Source: JBDSTZ01 sp039927975 (GTDB lineage Bacteria > Pseudomonadota > Gammaproteobacteria > Burkholderiales > Burkholderiaceae_D). From it: a DNA stretch of 13,913 nt. Below the pieces are notes generated by a model. The model was not told the DNA's origin. It did no database searches and worked only from the letters and a program-made list of their open reading frames with translations. The stretch covers positions 1 through 13,913 of the forward strand of contig JBDSTZ010000216.1 in assembly GCA_039927975.1 (NCBI GenBank), given 5' to 3'. Shown in pieces: positions 13,586-13,913 of the stretch (its first letter is position 1; every line of letters begins with the position of its first letter). Position numbers and translations under genes: made by a program.

Positions 13586-13913
13586 TTAGCCCTCCAGTGC
13601 GACGACGACGATGGCCTTGGCCGGAATCGTCAGGTTCAATTTACCATTCACGGCCTTGGCGGCGTACGGCGCCGGCTTGACCGCGTCCTTCTGCTTGAAG
13701 GTGTTGTGCGCGTCCATGGCGGCCGCGGTGAGCACCTGGCCGCTCACGCCGGAAACCTTCTGGCCGGCGACATTGATGGCGACGTCGGAGGCCGCGGTGG
13801 CGTTGGTGTTGACGATGGCGACATACACTTTGCCGTCCTTGGCGCGGGCGGCCGAGGCGCTGATGCCGGGAATGCTGGTGGCGCCGACCTTGTATTCCTC
13901 ATTGCCGCCCAGT
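13586..13913 (-). CDS. GH51-type alpha-L-arabinofuranosidase, C-terminal fragment (runs off the window)
   Basis: The frame is open from the right edge to TAA at 13586-13588, so only about the last 108 residues are present. The visible part reads YKVGATSIPGISASAARAKD and continues through GKVYVAIVNTNA, GQVLTAAAMDAHNTF, DAVKPAPY and ends in IPAKAIVVVALEG. This matches the C-terminal beta-sandwich domain of GH51 alpha-L-arabinofuranosidases, where the AHNTF and DAVKP segments are characteristic. The apparent start at 13828 is an internal GTG codon, not a real start. The catalytic glutamates and any signal peptide lie outside the window. The stop is 3 bases before the lipoprotein gene, so this is the upstream member of the arabinanase operon. 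It would release terminal alpha-L-Araf. Confidence 0.88.
   Translation of the reverse strand, partial: LGGNEEYKVGATSIPGISASAARAKDGKVYVAIVNTNATAASDVAINVAGQKVSGVSGQVLTAAAMDAHNTFKQKDAVKPAPYAAKAVNGKLNLTIPAKAIVVVALEG

Noticed and set aside
13586..13828. A complete 80-aa gene starting at 13828
   Set aside because: The frame continues upstream to the window edge with GH51-like sequence, and the supposed start is an in-frame GTG inside that domain.

Overview
This GC-rich window is a plant arabinan / L-arabinose-oligosaccharide utilisation locus, probably from a Gram-negative betaproteobacterium. Gene style suggests Oxalobacteraceae (Massilia/Duganella-like): a Cys-polyGly lipoprotein start, a GbpR-like LysR regulator and a YtfQRT-YjfF-type furanose importer. 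The taxonomic guess is inference, not a database result. Nothing in the window looks like a mobile element, CRISPR array, tRNA or rRNA, and no gap between genes exceeds about 135 bases.

Layout. (1) 44-1399, + strand: an exported GH27 enzyme, probably a beta-L-arabinopyranosidase rather than an alpha-galactosidase. It converges on the next block across a bidirectional hairpin terminator (about 1417-1446). (2) 1446-8074, - strand, transcribed right to left: ytfQ (sugar-binding protein), ytfR (fused ATPase), ytfT and yjfF (permeases), an exported exo-type GH43, then a LysR-type regulator. The ytfR-ytfT and ytfT-yjfF junctions are 1-nt TAATG overlaps. The control region upstream of ytfQ (8075-8208) holds a plausible -35/-10 pair with 17-nt spacing, a near-perfect 28-bp palindrome centred about 67 bp upstream of the predicted transcription start, and a second inverted repeat over the -10. 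(3) 8209-13913, - strand: a GH51 alpha-L-arabinofuranosidase (only its C-terminus is in the window), a lipoprotein GH43 endo-arabinanase, a second soluble GH43 endo-arabinanase, a large GH127/GH146 beta-L-arabinofuranosidase and a 130-aa conserved hypothetical protein.

How it fits together (inference from families and signals). The endo-arabinanases cut alpha-1,5-arabinan at the outer membrane or in the periplasm. GH43 and GH51 exo-enzymes remove alpha-L-Araf, the GH127/146 enzyme removes beta-L-Araf and the GH27 enzyme removes beta-L-Arap. The ABC importer would take up released arabinofuranose, and the LysR protein is the obvious candidate regulator. No outer-membrane TonB receptor and no cytoplasmic arabinose catabolic genes are visible here, so those functions must lie elsewhere.
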